A stretch of 63,240 nt of DNA from positions 1 to 63,240 of the forward strand of contig JAICNG010000007.1 of NCBI GenBank assembly GCA_025931335.1, written 5' to 3'. Position numbers and translations under genes: made by a program. This document shows, piece after piece, positions 8,197-17,010 of this stretch. The stretch's first letter is position 1. The number at the start of each line of letters is the position of its first letter. The DNA comes from Gemmatimonadaceae bacterium (GTDB lineage: Bacteria; Gemmatimonadota; Gemmatimonadetes; Gemmatimonadales; Gemmatimonadaceae). The notes under the pieces are model-generated. The model saw only the letters and a program-made list of their open reading frames with translations. It did no database searches and had not been told where the DNA came from.

Positions 8197-10341
8197 ATGA
8201 GCAGGTCCCCGTTCTCGTTGCGCCGCCTCGGATGGGCGCTCATCCTCGCGCTCCCGCTCGCGACCGCCGTCGCCCAGTCGCCGGCCCCGCCGATCGCGAA
8301 GCCGGTCGCCAAGGTGGACACGATCCATGGCGACATCCTCGTCGACAACTACTTCTGGCTGCGCGACCGGAAGAATCCCGACGTCATCAAGTACCTGGAG
8401 GCGGAAAACGCCTACACGTCGGCGATGACGAAGCACATCGAGCCACTCCAGGAGCAGCTGTACAAGGAGATGCTCGGTCGCATCAAGCAGACCGACCTGT
8501 CGGTGCCGGTGCGTCGTGACTCGTTCTACTACTACACGCGCACGGAGGAAGGCAAACAGTACCAGATCTACGCCCGCAAGAAGGGTTCGCTCGAGGCGGC
8601 CGAAGAGATTCTGCTCGACGAGAACGTCATGGCGCAGGGGAAGGGATATTTCCGGCTGGGTGGAACCCAGGTGAGTCCCGATCATCGCCTGTTCGCCTTT
8701 CTCGTCGACACCACCGGGTCCGAGCACTTCACCCTCGTCGTGAAGAACATCGCGCGGAATGCGATGCTCCCCGATCGGATCGCCGACGTGCACTTCGGCA
8801 TCCAGTGGGCGAACGACAATCGCACGATCTTCTATACGAAGACGGATTCGGCGCAGCGCCCCGATCGCATTTTCCGCCACACGCTCGGCATGCCGAACTC
8901 GAGCGACGTGATGGTGCACCACCAGCCCGACGTGCTGTTCGGCCTCGGGATCACCAAGACGAAGGACGACCGGTTCCTGCTCATCGGCGACGAGAGCTTC
9001 ACCCAGTCGACCTGGTACTACATCGACGCGTATCGCCCGGCGGATCCGCCGAAGGTCATCGCGGCCGGCCGGCCGAACGTGGAGTATTCGGTCGAGCACC
9101 ACGGCACCCATTTCTACATTCGGACCAACGACAACGCGACCAACTTCAAGCTCGTGCGCGCGCCCGACCGCGACCCGCGGCCGGAGAATTGGCAGACCGT
9201 CATCGCGCACCGCGACTCGGCATTGCTCGCCGACTTCGATGTCTTCCGCAACCACCTCGTGCTCATGGAGCGCGAGAAGGCGCTCACTCGGTTCCGCATC
9301 CGCGACTTCGCCAGTGGGGCCGAGCACTACATCGCGATGGATGAGCCGGTCTACACCGTGCGGTGGGGCGGGAACCCGGAATTCGACACGCGCACGCTCC
9401 GGTACAACTACACCTCGCTGGTGACGCCGTCGACGGTGTACGACTACGAGATGTCGACGAAGCAGCGCGAGATGAAGAAGCGCGTCGATGTCCTCGGCGG
9501 CTACGATCCCTCGCAGTACGCCACCGAGCGCACGTGGGCGAAGGCGCCGGACGGGGTGATGGTCCCCGTGTCGCTCGTCTACCGCAAGCCGCTGGTGAAG
9601 GACGGCTCGCGGCCCATGCTGTTGTACTCCTACGGGTCGTACGGCTCGAGCACCGATCCGACGTTCTCGTCGAACAACCTGTCATTGCTCGATCGCGGCT
9701 TCATCTACGCCATTGCCCACATCCGTGGCGGTCAGGAGATGGGGCGGTGGTGGTACGATCAGGGGAAGATGCTCAACAAGCGAAACACCTTCACCGATTT
9801 CATCGCGTCGGCCGAGCATCTCGTGAACGAGAAGTACACGTCGAAGGAGAAGCTGGCGATTCGCGGCGGAAGCGCCGGCGGGCTGCTCATGGGGGCGGTC
9901 GTGTCGATGCGTCCGGACCTGTTCAAGGTCGTGGTTGCCGACGTGCCGTTCGTCGACGTCATCAACACGATGATGGATGCGTCGATCCCGCTTACCGCGG
10001 GCGAATGGCAGCAGTGGGGCGATCCGCACATCAAGGAACACTACACCTACATGAAGTCGTACTCGCCGTACGACAACGTCGGAAAGACGTATCCGGCGAT
10101 GCTGGTGACGACGGGACTCAACGACCCGCGCGTGGCATACTGGGAGCCCGCGAAGTGGGTCGCGAAAATCCGCGCGACCAGGACCGACGGCAACTTGCTG
10201 CTGCTGAAGACGAACATGGGTGCGGGCCATGGCGGCTCCTCGGGGCGGTACGACAACCTCAGAGAGCTCGCGTTCCGCTACGCGTTCATTCTCGATCAGC
10301 TCGGGCTGGCGGGGGTCCCGTCAGTCTCCATGCCGGAGTGA
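8197..10341 (+). CDS. S9A prolyl oligopeptidase / oligopeptidase B-like, exported
   Basis: A serine peptidase of 714 aa. ATG 8197 is preceded by GGAGG 4-5 nt upstream. A signal peptide (LGWALILALPLATAVAQ) precedes the N-terminal propeller, which opens with HGDILVDNYFWLRDR, the PtrB/POP signature. The catalytic alpha/beta-hydrolase domain has the nucleophile in GGSAGGLLMGAV, an Asp in GLNDPRVAYWEPAKW and the His in GAGHGGSSGRYDN. It is expected to cleave short peptides in the periplasm or outside the cell. It stands alone between thrS and the thiolase operon, with a strong terminator hairpin downstream. Confidence 0.9.
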   Translation: MSRSPFSLRRLGWALILALPLATAVAQSPAPPIAKPVAKVDTIHGDILVDNYFWLRDRKNPDVIKYLEAENAYTSAMTKHIEPLQEQLYKEMLGRIKQTDLSVPVRRDSFYYYTRTEEGKQYQIYARKKGSLEAAEEILLDENVMAQGKGYFRLGGTQVSPDHRLFAFLVDTTGSEHFTLVVKNIARNAMLPDRIADVHFGIQWANDNRTIFYTKTDSAQRPDRIFRHTLGMPNSSDVMVHHQPDVLFGLGITKTKDDRFLLIGDESFTQSTWYYIDAYRPADPPKVIAAGRPNVEYSVEHHGTHFYIRTNDNATNFKLVRAPDRDPRPENWQTVIAHRDSALLADFDVFRNHLVLMEREKALTRFRIRDFASGAEHYIAMDEPVYTVRWGGNPEFDTRTLRYNYTSLVTPSTVYDYEMSTKQREMKKRVDVLGGYDPSQYATERTWAKAPDGVMVPVSLVYRKPLVKDGSRPMLLYSYGSYGSSTDPTFSSNNLSLLDRGFIYAIAHIRGGQEMGRWWYDQGKMLNKRNTFTDFIASAEHLVNEKYTSKEKLAIRGGSAGGLLMGAVVSMRPDLFKVVVADVPFVDVINTMMDASIPLTAGEWQQWGDPHIKEHYTYMKSYSPYDNVGKTYPAMLVTTGLNDPRVAYWEPAKWVAKIRATRTDGNLLLLKTNMGAGHGGSSGRYDNLRELAFRYAFILDQLGLAGVPSVSMPE

Positions 10342-10349
10342 CCTCGAGG

Positions 10350-10483
10350 GACAACCTCGGCAGACGTCAGTTGTCAAACGTCAGGTGTCAGCAACGACCA
10401 CGGGGAGCCACAACTGGCTCCCCGTGGGTTTTATCTGACCTCTGAGGCCTGACGTCTGACACCTGACGTCTGCCGAAGTTGCC
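10350..10483. repeat. Heptad-armed palindromic element, copy B
   Basis: The left arm (about 10350-10390) has GACGTCA/GGTGTCA-type heptads. The right arm (10436-10483) is the approximate reverse complement, with GCCTGACGTCTGACACCTGA; the flank pair CTCGGCAGACGTCA / TGACGTCTGCCGAAG also matches. The element starts 9 nt after the S9 peptidase stop and encloses a perfect terminator hairpin. Confidence 0.8.
10398..10433 (+). terminator. Rho-independent terminator of the S9 peptidase gene
   Basis: A 12-bp perfect stem CCACGGGGAGCC / GGCTCCCCGTGG with a 6-nt loop, followed by GTTTTAT. It lies 57 nt after the peptidase stop, in the centre of heptad copy B. Confidence 0.8.
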
Positions 10484-10492
10484 CGGCCCGGC

Positions 10493-10522
10493 CTGACATC
10501 CCAAGTCTCCGCCATTTACATT
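10493..10522 (+). promoter_or_regulatory. Candidate sigma70 promoter for a leaderless thiolase mRNA
   Basis: CTGACA (10493-10498), an 18-nt spacer and TACATT (10517-10522) form a plausible -35/-10 pair. The expected start, 7 nt after the -10, is the A of the thiolase ATG at 10529. The sequence between (TTTCCC) contains no Shine-Dalgarno motif, consistent with a leaderless transcript. Confidence 0.4.
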
Positions 10523-10528
10523 TTTCCC

Positions 10529-11740
10529 ATGCCCGACGCCGCCCGCACCCCGGTCATCATCTCCGCCGCCCGCACTCCGATCGGACGCTACCTCGGGGCC
10601 CTCGCATCCGTCAGCGCGCCCGAGCTCGGTGCCACCGCCATTCGCGAGGCGGTGAAACGCGCGCGCATCGGCCCCGAGGATGTGCAGGAAGTCATCATGG
10701 GGAACGTCGTGCAGGGTGGGGTGGGACAGGCGCCTGCTCGACAGGCCGCGATCCGCAGCGGACTGCCGGCAAACGTCTCGGCGGTCACCATCAACAAGGT
10801 GTGCGGGTCGGGTCTCAAGGCGGTCATGCTTGCCGCGCAGGCGATCAAGGCCGGTGACGCGCAGGTGATCGTCGCCGGCGGGCAGGAATCGATGTCGAAT
10901 GCGCCGCACTACCTGTACGGGCTGCGTGCCGGCGTGAAGTTCGGCGATCAGGCGATGGTCGACGGGCTCGTTCGCGATGGACTGTGGTGCTCCTTCTGCG
11001 ATGTCCACATGGGGGGCCACGCCGAGTATACGGCGAAGAAGGCGAGTGTCACGCGGCAGATGCAGGATGAGTTCGCGGCGCGCTCGCACGAGAAGGCAGT
11101 GACCGCCATCGACACGGGGAAGTTTCGCGACGAGATCGTCCCGGTGCAGATCGCCGGGAAGAAGGGACCGACGATCGTCGACACCGACGAGGGGCCGCGA
11201 CGCGATACGACCGTCGAGACGCTCGGCAAGCTGCGCCCGGCGTTCGCGAGCAACGGCTCGCGCCCCGAGGAGCTGACCGTAACGGCCGGCAACGCGTCAC
11301 CGATGAACGATGGCGCGTCGGCGCTCGTGGTCACCTCGGAGGAGTACGCGCGAGCGCACGGACTCGCCATCATGGCGCGCATCACCGAGTACGCGACCGG
11401 GGCCGTCGAGCCGCGCGATCTCTTCTTCGCTCCCATCGAAGCCGTCAAGCGTCTGATGGGCCGCTCCGGGACTCGCATCGGCGACTACGATCTCATCGAG
11501 GCGAACGAGGCGTTCGCCGTGCAGGCCATTGCCGACGGAACGGCGCTCGGCTGGGATTGGGAGCGCGTCAACGTGCATGGTGGCGCGATCGCGCTCGGCC
11601 ATCCCATTGGGGCGAGTGGCGCGCGTGTGCTCACGACACTGCTGTACGCGATGCGCGATCGAGACGAGGAAACCGGGCTCGCGACGCTCTGCCTCGGTGG
11701 CGGGGACGCGGTGGCCCTCAGCGTGGAGCGCATGAACTGA
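10529..11740 (+). CDS. Acetyl-CoA C-acetyltransferase (thiolase)
   Basis: A 403-aa thiolase of normal length that condenses or cleaves acyl-CoA with CoA. The active-site Cys is in INKVCGSGLKAV (about residue 93). GGQESMSNAPHYL, the His in GGAIALGHPIGASGARV and the Cys in LCLGGGDAVAL complete the signature. It heads an apparent operon with bioY, a CPBP protease, a 3-hydroxyacyl-CoA dehydrogenase and an acyl-CoA dehydrogenase, suggesting beta-oxidation or short-chain acyl-CoA metabolism. Degradative and biosynthetic thiolases cannot be separated from sequence alone. Confidence 0.93.
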   Translation: MPDAARTPVIISAARTPIGRYLGALASVSAPELGATAIREAVKRARIGPEDVQEVIMGNVVQGGVGQAPARQAAIRSGLPANVSAVTINKVCGSGLKAVMLAAQAIKAGDAQVIVAGGQESMSNAPHYLYGLRAGVKFGDQAMVDGLVRDGLWCSFCDVHMGGHAEYTAKKASVTRQMQDEFAARSHEKAVTAIDTGKFRDEIVPVQIAGKKGPTIVDTDEGPRRDTTVETLGKLRPAFASNGSRPEELTVTAGNASPMNDGASALVVTSEEYARAHGLAIMARITEYATGAVEPRDLFFAPIEAVKRLMGRSGTRIGDYDLIEANEAFAVQAIADGTALGWDWERVNVHGGAIALGHPIGASGARVLTTLLYAMRDRDEETGLATLCLGGGDAVALSVERMN

Positions 11741-12288
11741 TGCGAACGAGCTCGACGGTCATGGTCCGCGATGCGAGCACGACGGCACTGGGCGTCGTGG
11801 GATTCGCGGCCGCTCTTGCCGCGGCCTCCCAGGTCGCAGTCCCGGTACCGGGCACGCCGGTGCCGATGACGCTGCAGCCGCTCGTCGTCGTGCTCGCCGG
11901 CCTCTGGTTGGGCCCGGTCGCTGGCGCGACCAGCATGGCGCTGTATCTCGTCGCCGGGATGGCGGGGGTGCCGGTGTTCGCGCCGATGGGCGCGCCCGGC
12001 TTCGCGCGCATGCTCGGACCGACGGGCGGATATCTCTGGGCGTATCCGGTTGCCGCGCTGGTCGCCGGACTCGTCGCGAGCAGACGGCGAGACTTCGCGT
12101 TTCGCGCCCTGGCAGCGGCGGCGGGCATCGCGGTGATTCACGTGGGAGGTTTCGTTCAGCTGCTCGTGCTCACAGGGAGTGCGGAGCGAGCGGTGGCGCT
12201 GGGCGCCGCACCGTTCGTTCCTCTCGATGTGCTGAAGGTGCTCGCCGCCGCCGCGCTCTCCTCGAAGACACCGCGCGCGACCGCTTGA
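11740..12288 (+). CDS. bioY: Biotin transporter BioY
   Basis: The substrate-binding S component of a biotin ECF transporter, 182 aa, with about six hydrophobic helices. The conserved region QVAVPVPGTPVPMTLQPLVV is typical of BioY, as are GLWLGPVAGATSMALYL and the GGYLWAYPVAA loop. ATG 11740 overlaps the thiolase TGA (TGATG). No EcfA or EcfT partner is visible here, so it may act alone or with a shared module elsewhere. Biotin is the cofactor of acyl-CoA carboxylases, which fits its place in an acyl-CoA operon. Confidence 0.92.
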   Translation: MRTSSTVMVRDASTTALGVVGFAAALAAASQVAVPVPGTPVPMTLQPLVVVLAGLWLGPVAGATSMALYLVAGMAGVPVFAPMGAPGFARMLGPTGGYLWAYPVAALVAGLVASRRRDFAFRALAAAAGIAVIHVGGFVQLLVLTGSAERAVALGAAPFVPLDVLKVLAAAALSSKTPRATA

Positions 12289-13172
12289 CGGCGCGCGCGG
12301 TGCTGCGTACGGCAGATGGCAGACTGCGAGCACCGTGGCGTCTGCTCATCTTCGGCCTCGTCGCGGTCGCGCTGGCAGTCCTCGCGTTCGCCCTCGTCGG
12401 CCTGCTCGTTCCGTCGACGGAGCGTCCGGAGGTCCTCTCCGCGTCCGACGCGGTTGGTCTCGACGTGATCCTCACCTACTGGGGAACGGTGCTGGCGCTG
12501 TTCGGTGCGCACGCCTTCGTGCTGCGCTTCGTCGAGCATCGGGGTTGGGAATTCGTCTGGCTCGACCGGAGCGCGGCACACCCTCGCTTGCTGGGTGGGG
12601 GGTTTCTCATCGGGGCGCTCGCGATCGGCGTGCCCTCGGCGATCCTGATCGCCATCGGCTGGCTGGACGTCACCGATGCACCCGGCCCGTGGCAAACCGG
12701 AGCACTCGCCATCACGATGATGCTCCTGCCGGCTGCCCTGACCGAAGAGCTCATGATTCGCGGATATCCGCTGGCGGTGCTGCGGGAGACGTTAGGCTGG
12801 CGCGGAGCGATTCTGCTCACGAGCGTCGTCTTCGGCGCGCTGCACGCGTTCAACCCGAACGTGGCGATGACGGCGATCGTCCTGGTGACGATCGCCGGTG
12901 TCTTTCTGGGCGCGATCGTGTACCAGATGCGTAGCCTGTGGGCCGCGACCGCCGCTCACTTCGCGTGGAATCTGACCTTGGCGGTGTTTCTCCATTCCGC
13001 GTTGAGCGGACAGGAGCTGCCCGTCGGGGACTATCGCACCATCGACGGCGGTCCCGACTGGGCGACCGGTGGGGCATGGGGCCCCGAGGGCGGTGCCGGG
13101 GCGATCGCGGGGATGCTCGTGGCGGCGGCACTCCTGCTGCGTCGTCGCCGGGGCGAAGACGAGGGCGCATGA
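12285..13172 (+). CDS. CPBP family intramembrane glutamic endopeptidase
   Basis: A 295-aa multi-pass membrane protein of the CPBP/Abi (Rce1-like) family. The catalytic motif EELMIRGYPL (EExxxR) is near residue 150. It is followed by FGALHAFNP and HFAWNL, the second and third CPBP motifs. The TTG start at 12285 overlaps the bioY stop as TTGA. The C-terminus ends in a hydrophobic helix and an Arg-rich cytosolic tail. Family members process prenylated or small peptides, but the substrate here is unknown. The gene is tightly coupled to its neighbours (ATGA with the next gene). Confidence 0.85.
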   Translation: MTARAVLRTADGRLRAPWRLLIFGLVAVALAVLAFALVGLLVPSTERPEVLSASDAVGLDVILTYWGTVLALFGAHAFVLRFVEHRGWEFVWLDRSAAHPRLLGGGFLIGALAIGVPSAILIAIGWLDVTDAPGPWQTGALAITMMLLPAALTEELMIRGYPLAVLRETLGWRGAILLTSVVFGALHAFNPNVAMTAIVLVTIAGVFLGAIVYQMRSLWAATAAHFAWNLTLAVFLHSALSGQELPVGDYRTIDGGPDWATGGAWGPEGGAGAIAGMLVAAALLLRRRRGEDEGA

Positions 13173-14017
13173 AGGAGCACGTCGTCGTCATCGGGGCCGG
13201 GCAAATGGGCAGCGGGATCGCGCAAGTGTTCGCGTCGGTCGCCAGCATCCCGGTGACGATGGTCGATGTGTCGAGCGAGGCACTTGGCCGGGCACGCGCG
13301 TCGATCGAGAAGAGTCTCGCCCGCTTCGTGGAGAAGGGCACGCTCGACGCGGCGCGGCGCGATGCGGCGTTGGCCCACCTCGCCGGAAGCGACGATCTCG
13401 GCGTGGCACGCACGGCGACGCTCGTCATCGAGGCGGCGAGTGAGAACGCGGAGCTGAAGTACAAGGTGTTCGCCGATCTCGACGCGATCGCCCCGCCCGA
13501 TACGATTCTCGCCACGAACACCAGCTCGATCTCGATCACCGAGATCGCCGGCCGGACGACGCGGGCCGATCGCGTGATCGGCATGCACTTCATGAACCCG
13601 GTTCCGCTGATGCGCCTCATCGAGGTGATTCGCGGGCTGGCGACCAGCGACGAGACCAGGGACAGCGTGATGTCCTACGCGCGACAGCTCGGAAAGACGG
13701 CTGTCGAGGTGAACGACTTTCCGGGCTTCGTGTCCAATCGGGTGCTCATGCCGATGATCAACGAGGCCGCGTATTGCGTGATGGAGGGCGTCGCGACGCC
13801 CGACGCGATCGACAAGGTCATGACGCTCGGCATGAATCACCCGATGGGCCCGCTCGCGCTGGCGGATTTGATCGGGCTCGACACCTGCGTTTCGATACTT
13901 GAGGTCTTGCAGCAGGGGCTCGGCGATCCCAAGTACAGGGCGTGCCCGCTGCTGAAGAAGTACGTCGCCGCGGGATGGCTGGGCCGGAAATCCGGTCGCG
14001 GCTTCTACGCGTACTGA
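13169..14017 (+). CDS. 3-hydroxybutyryl-CoA dehydrogenase
   Basis: An NAD(P)-dependent 3-hydroxyacyl-CoA dehydrogenase of 282 aa, the usual length of the short stand-alone form. The nucleotide-binding motif is VVVIGAGQMGSGIAQVF at the N-terminus. The catalytic His region reads GMHFMNPVPLMRLIEVI, and the C-terminal domain has NHPMGPLALADLIGLD. ATG 13169 overlaps the CPBP stop (ATGA). With the thiolase upstream and the acyl-CoA dehydrogenase downstream, it covers successive steps between butyryl/crotonyl-CoA and acetyl-CoA. An enoyl-CoA hydratase is not in the window. Confidence 0.92.
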   Translation: MKEHVVVIGAGQMGSGIAQVFASVASIPVTMVDVSSEALGRARASIEKSLARFVEKGTLDAARRDAALAHLAGSDDLGVARTATLVIEAASENAELKYKVFADLDAIAPPDTILATNTSSISITEIAGRTTRADRVIGMHFMNPVPLMRLIEVIRGLATSDETRDSVMSYARQLGKTAVEVNDFPGFVSNRVLMPMINEAAYCVMEGVATPDAIDKVMTLGMNHPMGPLALADLIGLDTCVSILEVLQQGLGDPKYRACPLLKKYVAAGWLGRKSGRGFYAY

Positions 14018-14026
14018 GGCTGCGCG

Positions 14027-15187
14027 ATGTCCTGGGCGCTCGTCCCCCTCACCGAACAGCAAAAGGAGATTCGCCAGCTCGCGCGCGACTTCGCGCGGAC
14101 GGAGATCGCGCCGCACAGCGACAAGTGGGACCGCGACGCGACGATGGATCCGTCCATCCTCGAAAAGCTGGCTACCCTCGGCTTCCTCGGGATGATGGTG
14201 CCCGAGCAGTATGATGGACTGGGCCTCGACACGGTGACGTATCTCGTCGCGCTCGAGGAGATCGCGGCGGTCGACGCATCGGTCGCGGTGGCGATGAGCG
14301 TTCACAACTCGCTCCCCACCCAGATGATCTTGCGCTACGGGACCGACGTGCAGCGGCAACGATTCCTGCCGGCGATGGCCCGCGGCGAAACGCTCGGCGC
14401 GTTCGCGCTCTCGGAGCCGGAAGCCGGGTCCGATGCGGCGGCGATGACCACCCAGGCGGTGCGCGACGGGACCGACTGGGTCCTCGACGGCACAAAGGCG
14501 TGGGTGACCAGCGGCGACCAGGCGGGTCTGATTCTGGCCATGGCGCGGACCGATCGGCCGGGCGAGCGGCGCGGTGCCCGAGGCATCAGCGCGTTCATCG
14601 TTACCCCCGACCTCCAGGGGTTCCGCGTCGGCAAGAAGGAGAACAAGCTCGGCCTGCGTGCGTCACCGACGGTGCAGGTGACGTTCGATCGGATGCGCGT
14701 TCCGGCGGACCACCTGCTCGGTCAGGAGGGCAAGGGGTTCGTCTACGCGATGCAGTCGCTCGATCACGGACGCCTCGGTGTCGCCGCGCAGGCCGTGGGC
14801 ATTGCCCGGGCCGCCCTCGAGTATTCGGTGCACTACGCGGCCGAGCGCCGGCAGTTCGGTCACCCGATCAAGGAATTCGAGGCGATTCAGTTCAAGCTCG
14901 CGAACATGGCGACACGGGTGACGGCGGCCCGGGCGTTGCTCTATTCCGCGGCGTCCGCGAAGGACCGGGGCGAGCCGATCACGCAGTTCAGCTCGATGAG
15001 CAAGCTGTTCGCGAGCGAGACGGCGATGTGGGTGACGACGGAGGCGATTCAGATCTTCGGCGGATACGGGTACATGAAGGAGTACCCGGTCGAGCGTCTC
15101 TTCCGCGACGCGAAAGTCACGGAGATCTATGAAGGGACGTCCGAGATACAGAGGATCGTGATCGCGCGACAGCTCTATGCGAGATAA
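14027..15187 (+). CDS. Acyl-CoA dehydrogenase (short-chain type)
   Basis: An FAD enzyme of 386 aa that oxidises acyl-CoA to 2-enoyl-CoA. It contains the first family signature GAFALSEPEAGSDAAAM, the second region QIFGGYGYMKEYPVERLFRD, and the catalytic base in YEGTSEIQRIVIARQL. The C-terminus matches the end of the family, so the gene is complete. It starts 9 nt after the hydroxyacyl-CoA dehydrogenase stop. Butyryl-CoA dehydrogenase is the nearest functional guess, but chain length cannot be read from the sequence. Confidence 0.93.
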   Translation: MSWALVPLTEQQKEIRQLARDFARTEIAPHSDKWDRDATMDPSILEKLATLGFLGMMVPEQYDGLGLDTVTYLVALEEIAAVDASVAVAMSVHNSLPTQMILRYGTDVQRQRFLPAMARGETLGAFALSEPEAGSDAAAMTTQAVRDGTDWVLDGTKAWVTSGDQAGLILAMARTDRPGERRGARGISAFIVTPDLQGFRVGKKENKLGLRASPTVQVTFDRMRVPADHLLGQEGKGFVYAMQSLDHGRLGVAAQAVGIARAALEYSVHYAAERRQFGHPIKEFEAIQFKLANMATRVTAARALLYSAASAKDRGEPITQFSSMSKLFASETAMWVTTEAIQIFGGYGYMKEYPVERLFRDAKVTEIYEGTSEIQRIVIARQLYAR

Positions 15188-15335
15188 GTCAGGGTCAGGG
15201 GCCAAGGGCCAGGGGCCAGGGGGGTGGCAAGGCGCGTCGCCGCTACGCGGCAGACGCGCACATCAGATGAGCGAGCGGCCTTCGGCCGCTCGCCTTTCCA
15301 CTCCCCTTGGCCCCTGGCCCCTGGCCCATGGCCCG
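15186..15335. repeat. Heptad-armed palindromic element, copy C
   Basis: The left arm (15186-15222) is GGGGCCA/AGGGCCA heptads; the right arm (15297-15335) is TGGCCCC/TGGCCCT. Inside are CATCAGATGAGC (15261-15272, shared with copy A) and a 10-bp stem GCGAGCGGCC / GGCCGCTCGC at 15271-15293 followed by CTTTCC. The arm begins at the acyl-CoA dehydrogenase stop codon, so the hairpin could terminate that operon. Confidence 0.82.
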
Positions 15336-15358
15336 CTAAACGCCCACCCGGATCTTTC

Positions 15359-16429
15359 TTGAAACTCTTCGACACCATTGCTTCGATGGGGCACGAGCAG
15401 GTCGTGCTCTGCCACGATGATTCCGCCGACTACCGGGGGATCATCGCGATCCACAGCACCACGCTGGGGCCTGCTCTCGGCGGCACGCGATTCTGGAAAT
15501 ACGCGACCGACGAGGACGCGGTCGTCGATGCGCTGCGCCTCGCGCGCGGCATGACCTACAAGAACGCCGTCGCCGGGCTCAACCTCGGCGGCGGCAAGGC
15601 CGTCATCATCGGCGACAACAAGACCCTGGGACGGGAGATGCTGTTCCGGGCCCACGGGCGATTCGTCGAAAGCCTCGGCGGCCGCTACATCACGGCGGAA
15701 GACGTTGGCACGAGCACCGCGGACATGGACTTCGTGCACATGGAGACGGACTACGTCACCGGGCTCACCGACCGGTCCGGCGATCCGTCACCCGTCACGG
15801 CCCGCGGCGTCTTTCGCGCCATTCAGGCCTCGGCCAAGTGGCGATGGGACGACGATGATCTCACCGAGCGATCGGTGGCGATTCAGGGGTGCGGGCACGT
15901 CGGCTACTATCTGGCGCAGGAGCTCCACACCGCGGGCGCGAAGCTCATCGTCACCGACATCGACGCGGAGCGTGTGAAGCGCGTCGTCACCGACTTCGGC
16001 GCGAGGGCGGTGAAGCCCGACGACATCTACTGCGTGGAGGCGGACATCTTCGCCCCCTGCGCACTTGGCGGCATCATCAACGACAAGACGATCCCGCAGC
16101 TGCGCGTGGAGATCGTGGCCGGCGCCGCCAACAATCAGCTGCTCGAAGACCGGCACGGGGATGCGCTCGAGGCGCGCGAGATGCTCTACGCACCCGATTA
16201 CGTCGCGAACGCCGGTGGGGTCATTAACGTGTACAGCGAGATCGCCGGGTGGGATGCCGCGCGCTCGCTGCGTAAGGCAGACGAGATCTACGACACGGTG
16301 CTCTCGGTGTTCGAGATCGCCAAGCAGGATGCGATCCCATCCTATCACGCCGCCGACCGACTCGCGGAGCGGCGCGTGCAGGCCGTGGGCTCGCTCGTGA
16401 AGACGTGGCCGCAATGGCCTAACAAATAG
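15359..16429 (+). CDS. Leucine/phenylalanine/valine-type amino acid dehydrogenase
   Basis: A Glu/Leu/Phe/Val dehydrogenase of 356 aa that reversibly deaminates a branched or aromatic amino acid with NAD. It starts with a TTG read as MKLFDTIASMGHEQV, which aligns with the family start (MKIFDYM...). The conserved core is IIAIHSTTLGPALGGTRFW. The catalytic Lys lies in MTYKNAVAGLNLGGGKAV, and the Rossmann motif is QGCGHVGYYLAQEL. ATG 15386 is an alternative start. The gene lies between heptad copies C and D and could feed branched-chain acyl-CoAs to the upstream cluster. Which amino acid it prefers is not determinable. Confidence 0.9.
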   Translation: MKLFDTIASMGHEQVVLCHDDSADYRGIIAIHSTTLGPALGGTRFWKYATDEDAVVDALRLARGMTYKNAVAGLNLGGGKAVIIGDNKTLGREMLFRAHGRFVESLGGRYITAEDVGTSTADMDFVHMETDYVTGLTDRSGDPSPVTARGVFRAIQASAKWRWDDDDLTERSVAIQGCGHVGYYLAQELHTAGAKLIVTDIDAERVKRVVTDFGARAVKPDDIYCVEADIFAPCALGGIINDKTIPQLRVEIVAGAANNQLLEDRHGDALEAREMLYAPDYVANAGGVINVYSEIAGWDAARSLRKADEIYDTVLSVFEIAKQDAIPSYHAADRLAERRVQAVGSLVKTWPQWPNK

Positions 16430-16545
16430 GGGCAAGGGTCGAGGGCCAGGGGCCACGGGGAGGGAGGGTCGTGGGCCGATGGTGCTTCGCCGTAGCCCTA
16501 CCCGCTTCCGTGGCCCTTGGCCCCTGGCCCTCGGCCCATTCTCCA
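16427..16545. repeat. Heptad-armed palindromic element, copy D
   Basis: The left arm (16427-16468) carries AGGGTCGAGGGCCAGGGGCC. The right arm (16508-16545) is CCTTGGCCCCTGGCCCTCGG. It begins at the stop codon of the amino acid dehydrogenase and ends just before the rpiB ribosome-binding site. No other content is seen in the gap. Confidence 0.78.
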
Positions 16546-16554
16546 GGAGCACCG

Positions 16555-17010
16555 ATGGCGGCAACAAGACGAATTCCCATTGCCAGCGACCACGCCGGAT
16601 ACGAGCTCAAGCAACGCCTCATTCCGGTGCTGCGCTCACTGGGTTACGATGTCGAGGATCTCGGGACCGATACGGCCGCGTCCACCGATTACCCCGATTA
16701 CGCCCACCCGTTGGCGCAGCGCGTCTCGCGCGGCGAGGCGGAACGCGGCATCCTTCTCTGCGGCACGGGGCTGGGAATGTCATACGTCGCCAACCGCTAC
16801 CCGAACGTCCGGGCGCCGGTGGTGTGGTCGCCGGAGATCGCCGAGCTGTCGCGAAAGCATAACGACGCGAATGTGCTGGTGTTGCCGGCGCGCTTCCTTA
16901 CGGAGGATGAGGCGGTGGAGATCGTGAAACGATTTCTCGATACGTCGTTCGAGGGGGGGCGCCACGCGCGGCGCGTCGACAAGATCGAGGTCCATGGAGA
17001 CGCGCGATGA
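16555..17010 (+). CDS. rpiB: Ribose 5-phosphate isomerase B
   Basis: A 151-aa RpiB/LacAB-family enzyme that interconverts ribose 5-phosphate and ribulose 5-phosphate. It begins with the family motif [13 protein letters not shown]. It has the catalytic Cys in [16 protein letters not shown] and [14 protein letters not shown] near the C-terminus. ATG 16555 is preceded by CCAGGAGC, a good ribosome-binding site; an upstream in-frame start at 16471 lies inside the repeat and is unlikely. The stop overlaps glyA by ATGA. Pairing with glyA suggests one-carbon and pentose supply. Confidence 0.94.
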   Translation: MAATRRIPIASDHAGYELKQRLIPVLRSLGYDVEDLGTDTAASTDYPDYAHPLAQRVSRGEAERGILLCGTGLGMSYVANRYPNVRAPVVWSPEIAELSRKHNDANVLVLPARFLTEDEAVEIVKRFLDTSFEGGRHARRVDKIEVHGDAR

